Assembly: GCA_964346495.1 (NCBI GenBank)
Contig: CAYFUW010000085.1
Span: 1-8,290, forward strand
Direction of reading: 5' to 3'
Length of the DNA: 8,290 bases
DNA from: JBGZFC01 sp964346495
GTDB lineage: Bacteria > Bacteroidota > Bacteroidia > Bacteroidales > Dysgonomonadaceae
Positions 6,651-8,290 of the stretch are shown here, one piece after another (within the stretch, counting starts at the first letter, position 1; every line of letters begins with the position of its first letter). The notes beneath the pieces were generated by a model. It ran no database searches and was not told where the DNA came from. It worked only from the letters and a program-made list of their open reading frames with translations. A program made the translations under genes and the position numbers.

Positions 6651-8042
6651 TTATTCTTGTTCTTCTTTAACCTCTTTAGCTGTTTCTTCGTCGAGCAATT
6701 TGTTAAACTCTTCAGAAGTAATCTCTTCGTCGTTTACTTTTATAGTCTCTTTCAACCAATCTTTTATTTTGTCTTCTATAACACGCTCAGATAAGTTGCG
6801 AACTGTATTGGCATCGCTAAGCATTCTCTTTACAAAATCTTGCTCCATTTCCGGTGTTACACTATTTATTCCGTATTGAGCAAATTGTGCTCTTGTTACT
6901 TTAGCAGCCAATTCTTCTATATCACTTCTCTCAATTTTGATTTCGTTTTCTTTAGCAATTTTTTCTTTAGCCAGGTGGAATTTCAAATCTTCTACAATTG
7001 AAGGATAATCTTTTTCTATAGACTCTTCTGTATTGTTTTCGTTTGAAATTAGTAACCATTTTTTCAAGAATTCGTCAGCAAACTGAACATCTTTCATTTT
7101 GTTTAAGATAAGTTCTCTTGCCGATTTCATGAATAAACTGTCAGCAGCAGGTTTGAATTGCGCAGTAATGATTTCTCTGATTTTATTTCTGAATTCCTCT
7201 TCAGAAGAAACTACGCCTTCACCTAAAACCTTATCAAACATAGCTTGATCTAATTCGGCAGCTTTGTATCTTGTAATTTCTTTAACCTCGAAAGTGAAAT
7301 CTGAATTAATTTCAGCTACTTTCTCTTTTGTAGTATGTAGTAGAGATGCTATTTCAGCTTCGTTGTTATCGTATGCTGTTTTCGGATTAAAAACGATACT
7401 TTCGTTTATTCCGATTCCTACAAATTTCTCTTTAGTTGCTTCATCTTTTAGGTATGAAGGCATCAGGATACCATTTTCGATAACAATTCCTTCCTCTTTC
7501 GGCTCGTTATTTTCAAGTTCGGTAATAACTCCTTTAATAAGGTCTGTTTCTACCGATTTGTCTTCAACCTTTTCGTAAATACCAAGATTCTGCTTGTAAG
7601 CTTCTATCTGTTTGTCAAGTATATCGTCTTCGATTTTTACGTTATAATATGAAAGTTTGTTTTTCTTGTTTAAAACCAATTCAAATTCGGGTGCCAACGC
7701 GATATCAAATTTGAACTGAAAATTCTCATCCTTATCGAAATCAATCTCTTGTTGTTCCGTTTCATTTGGTAGTGGTTCGCCCAATATATTTAAGTTGTTT
7801 TCTTGAATATATTTGTACAGTTCATTGCTAACCAATTTGTTAATCTCTTCGGCAAGAATAGATTTGCCATACATCTTGCGAATCAATTGTTTTGGAACTT
7901 TCCCTTGTCTGAAACCGGGGATATTTGCTTTGTTACGATATTGATTAATTGATTTTTCAACGTTTTGTTCATAATCAGACTTCTCGATATCTATGCTGAT
8001 GATACCGTTTACATTGTCTTTTTGGTCGAGTGTTACCTTCAT
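6651..8042 (-). CDS. tig: Trigger factor, ribosome-associated chaperone
   Basis: Trigger factor docks on the ribosome near the exit tunnel (through protein L23 in E. coli) and shields nascent chains. The 463-residue protein has the N-terminal ribosome-binding domain with the signature IPGFRQGKVP (41-50). A region at about 160-255 sits where the FKBP-type PPIase domain belongs. A mostly helical C-terminal chaperone domain (about 260-440) ends in an acidic tail rich in Glu and Lys. The PPIase region lacks the family's recognisable GxxxxIPGFE-like signature, so prolyl isomerase activity is doubtful; this seems usual for Bacteroidetes. The ATG at 8042 matches the expected N-terminus MKVTLDQKDN. 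The gene opens the tig-clpP-clpX unit; the 249-base gap to the clpP ATG contains repeats but no clear terminator. Adjacency to clpP and clpX is a common bacterial arrangement. Confidence 0.95.
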   Translation of the reverse strand: MKVTLDQKDNVNGIISIDIEKSDYEQNVEKSINQYRNKANIPGFRQGKVPKQLIRKMYGKSILAEEINKLVSNELYKYIQENNLNILGEPLPNETEQQEIDFDKDENFQFKFDIALAPEFELVLNKKNKLSYYNVKIEDDILDKQIEAYKQNLGIYEKVEDKSVETDLIKGVITELENNEPKEEGIVIENGILMPSYLKDEATKEKFVGIGINESIVFNPKTAYDNNEAEIASLLHTTKEKVAEINSDFTFEVKEITRYKAAELDQAMFDKVLGEGVVSSEEEFRNKIREIITAQFKPAADSLFMKSARELILNKMKDVQFADEFLKKWLLISNENNTEESIEKDYPSIVEDLKFHLAKEKIAKENEIKIERSDIEELAAKVTRAQFAQYGINSVTPEMEQDFVKRMLSDANTVRNLSERVIEDKIKDWLKETIKVNDEEITSEEFNKLLDEETAKEVKEEQE

Positions 8043-8132
8043 TTTAAACTTGTTGTTATTATATTATTTTTGTTTTGTTGTTATTGAAAATCAAGATGAT
8101 TTATTATAAAAACTTCTTAACGAAATTGGTTG

Positions 8133-8164
8133 CAAAATTACATTTATTATTGCAGATATGCAAA
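8133..8164 (-). promoter_or_regulatory. Bacteroidetes-type promoter for tig-clpP-clpX
   Basis: On the minus strand, TAATTTTG at 8140-8133 matches the -7 consensus TAnnTTTG fully, and TTTG at 8164-8161 lies 20 bases upstream as a -33 element. Transcription would begin near 8126, giving a leader of about 84 bases that is rich in A and in ACAA and lacks a Shine-Dalgarno sequence, as is common in this phylum. The -33 element overlaps an inverted repeat TTGCA-GATA-TGCAA (8150-8163), and a further TTGCAA (8130-8135) overlaps the -7 element. The match is by eye. Confidence 0.65.
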
Positions 8165-8210
8165 AAAATGGATGTTTAATATTTATTTTAGATGTAATAC
8201 ATAAGCTGCA

Positions 8211-8238
8211 AGAACAAAGAACAAAGAGCAAGGAACAA
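8211..8238. repeat. 7-bp tandem repeat, four AGAACAA-like units
   Basis: Consecutive heptads read AGAACAA, AGAACAA, AGAGCAA and GGAACAA, followed by AG. The cluster lies upstream of the tig promoter and stops 2 bases before the putative IS end at 8241. The unit has the same length and a similar base content (A, C and G on this strand) to the cluster after tig, but in the opposite orientation. Confidence 0.65.
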
Positions 8239-8240
8239 AG

Positions 8241-8290
8241 TGTCCCGTCCTGAAATAGGTTTACACCCAAAACAGGAAAAATTATGACAA
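8241..8290 (+). mobile_element. Possible left end of an insertion sequence (partial)
   Basis: At 8241 the sequence changes abruptly from the A-rich heptad repeats to TGTCCCGTCCTGAAATAGG. It starts with TG, as many IS ends do. GTTTACACC follows, then AGGA (8274-8277) six bases before an ATG at 8284 that runs off the window edge. A terminal repeat, a short leader and the start of a transposase gene on the plus strand would look like this. From memory the sequence resembles ends of IS elements in Bacteroidetes, possibly IS3-like, but only 50 bases are visible and no transposase residues beyond Met-Thr can be read. It could also be the leader of an ordinary divergent gene. Confidence 0.4.

Noticed and set aside
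6473..6670. 65-codon plus-strand ORF in the tig-clpP gap
   Set aside because: It runs through the REP-like and heptad repeats into the tig C-terminus, has no recognisable domain, and its composition is that of the repeats. No support for coding.
59..8042. A novel multi-gene system such as a defence island or biosynthetic cluster
   Set aside because: All five genes are recognisable housekeeping genes with intact key residues apart from the points listed. Nothing in the window supports an undescribed system.
8211..8241. CRISPR array or direct-repeat array with spacers
   Set aside because: The units are only 7 bp and contiguous with no spacers, and no cas genes are present.

Overview
The window is a stretch of Bacteroidetes (probably Bacteroidales-like) chromosome. 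The evidence is the AT-rich base composition, protein sequences of Bacteroidetes type (trigger factor, ClpP, ClpX with a VGY loop, a 732-residue RecQ with a C-terminal extension, Dxs), start codons without clear Shine-Dalgarno sequences, and promoter-like elements of the Bacteroidetes form TTTG...TAnnTTTG. Genus cannot be assigned from this sequence.

All five complete genes lie on the minus strand and read from right to left: tig (trigger factor), clpP, clpX, recQ, dxs. They appear to form two transcription units. Unit 1 is tig-clpP-clpX. It starts at a promoter-like site at 8133-8164 and ends at a very clear intrinsic terminator at 4388-4424. Unit 2 is recQ-dxs. It starts at a promoter-like site at 4274-4303 and probably ends at a hairpin at 1-35, whose U-tract would lie outside the window.

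Unit 1 is a protein-quality-control set: a ribosome-bound chaperone, a protease and the unfoldase that feeds that protease. Unit 2 pairs a DNA-repair helicase with the first enzyme of the MEP isoprenoid pathway; these are housekeeping genes with no evident functional link.

No stretch without a gene exceeds 300 bases. The three larger gaps hold the following. 4223-4447 has the clpX terminator, the recQ promoter and a 12-bp palindrome. 6402-6650 has a REP-like inverted repeat and two clusters of 7-bp tandem repeats. 8043-8290 has the tig leader and promoter, another 7-bp repeat cluster, and at the right edge what looks like the start of an insertion sequence.

I found no undescribed multi-gene system. 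The coding content is ordinary; the less explained material is the heptad repeats and REP-like sequence around tig, the possible IS edge, and a few residue-level oddities (ClpX loop, Dxs Ala371, degenerate trigger-factor PPIase domain).
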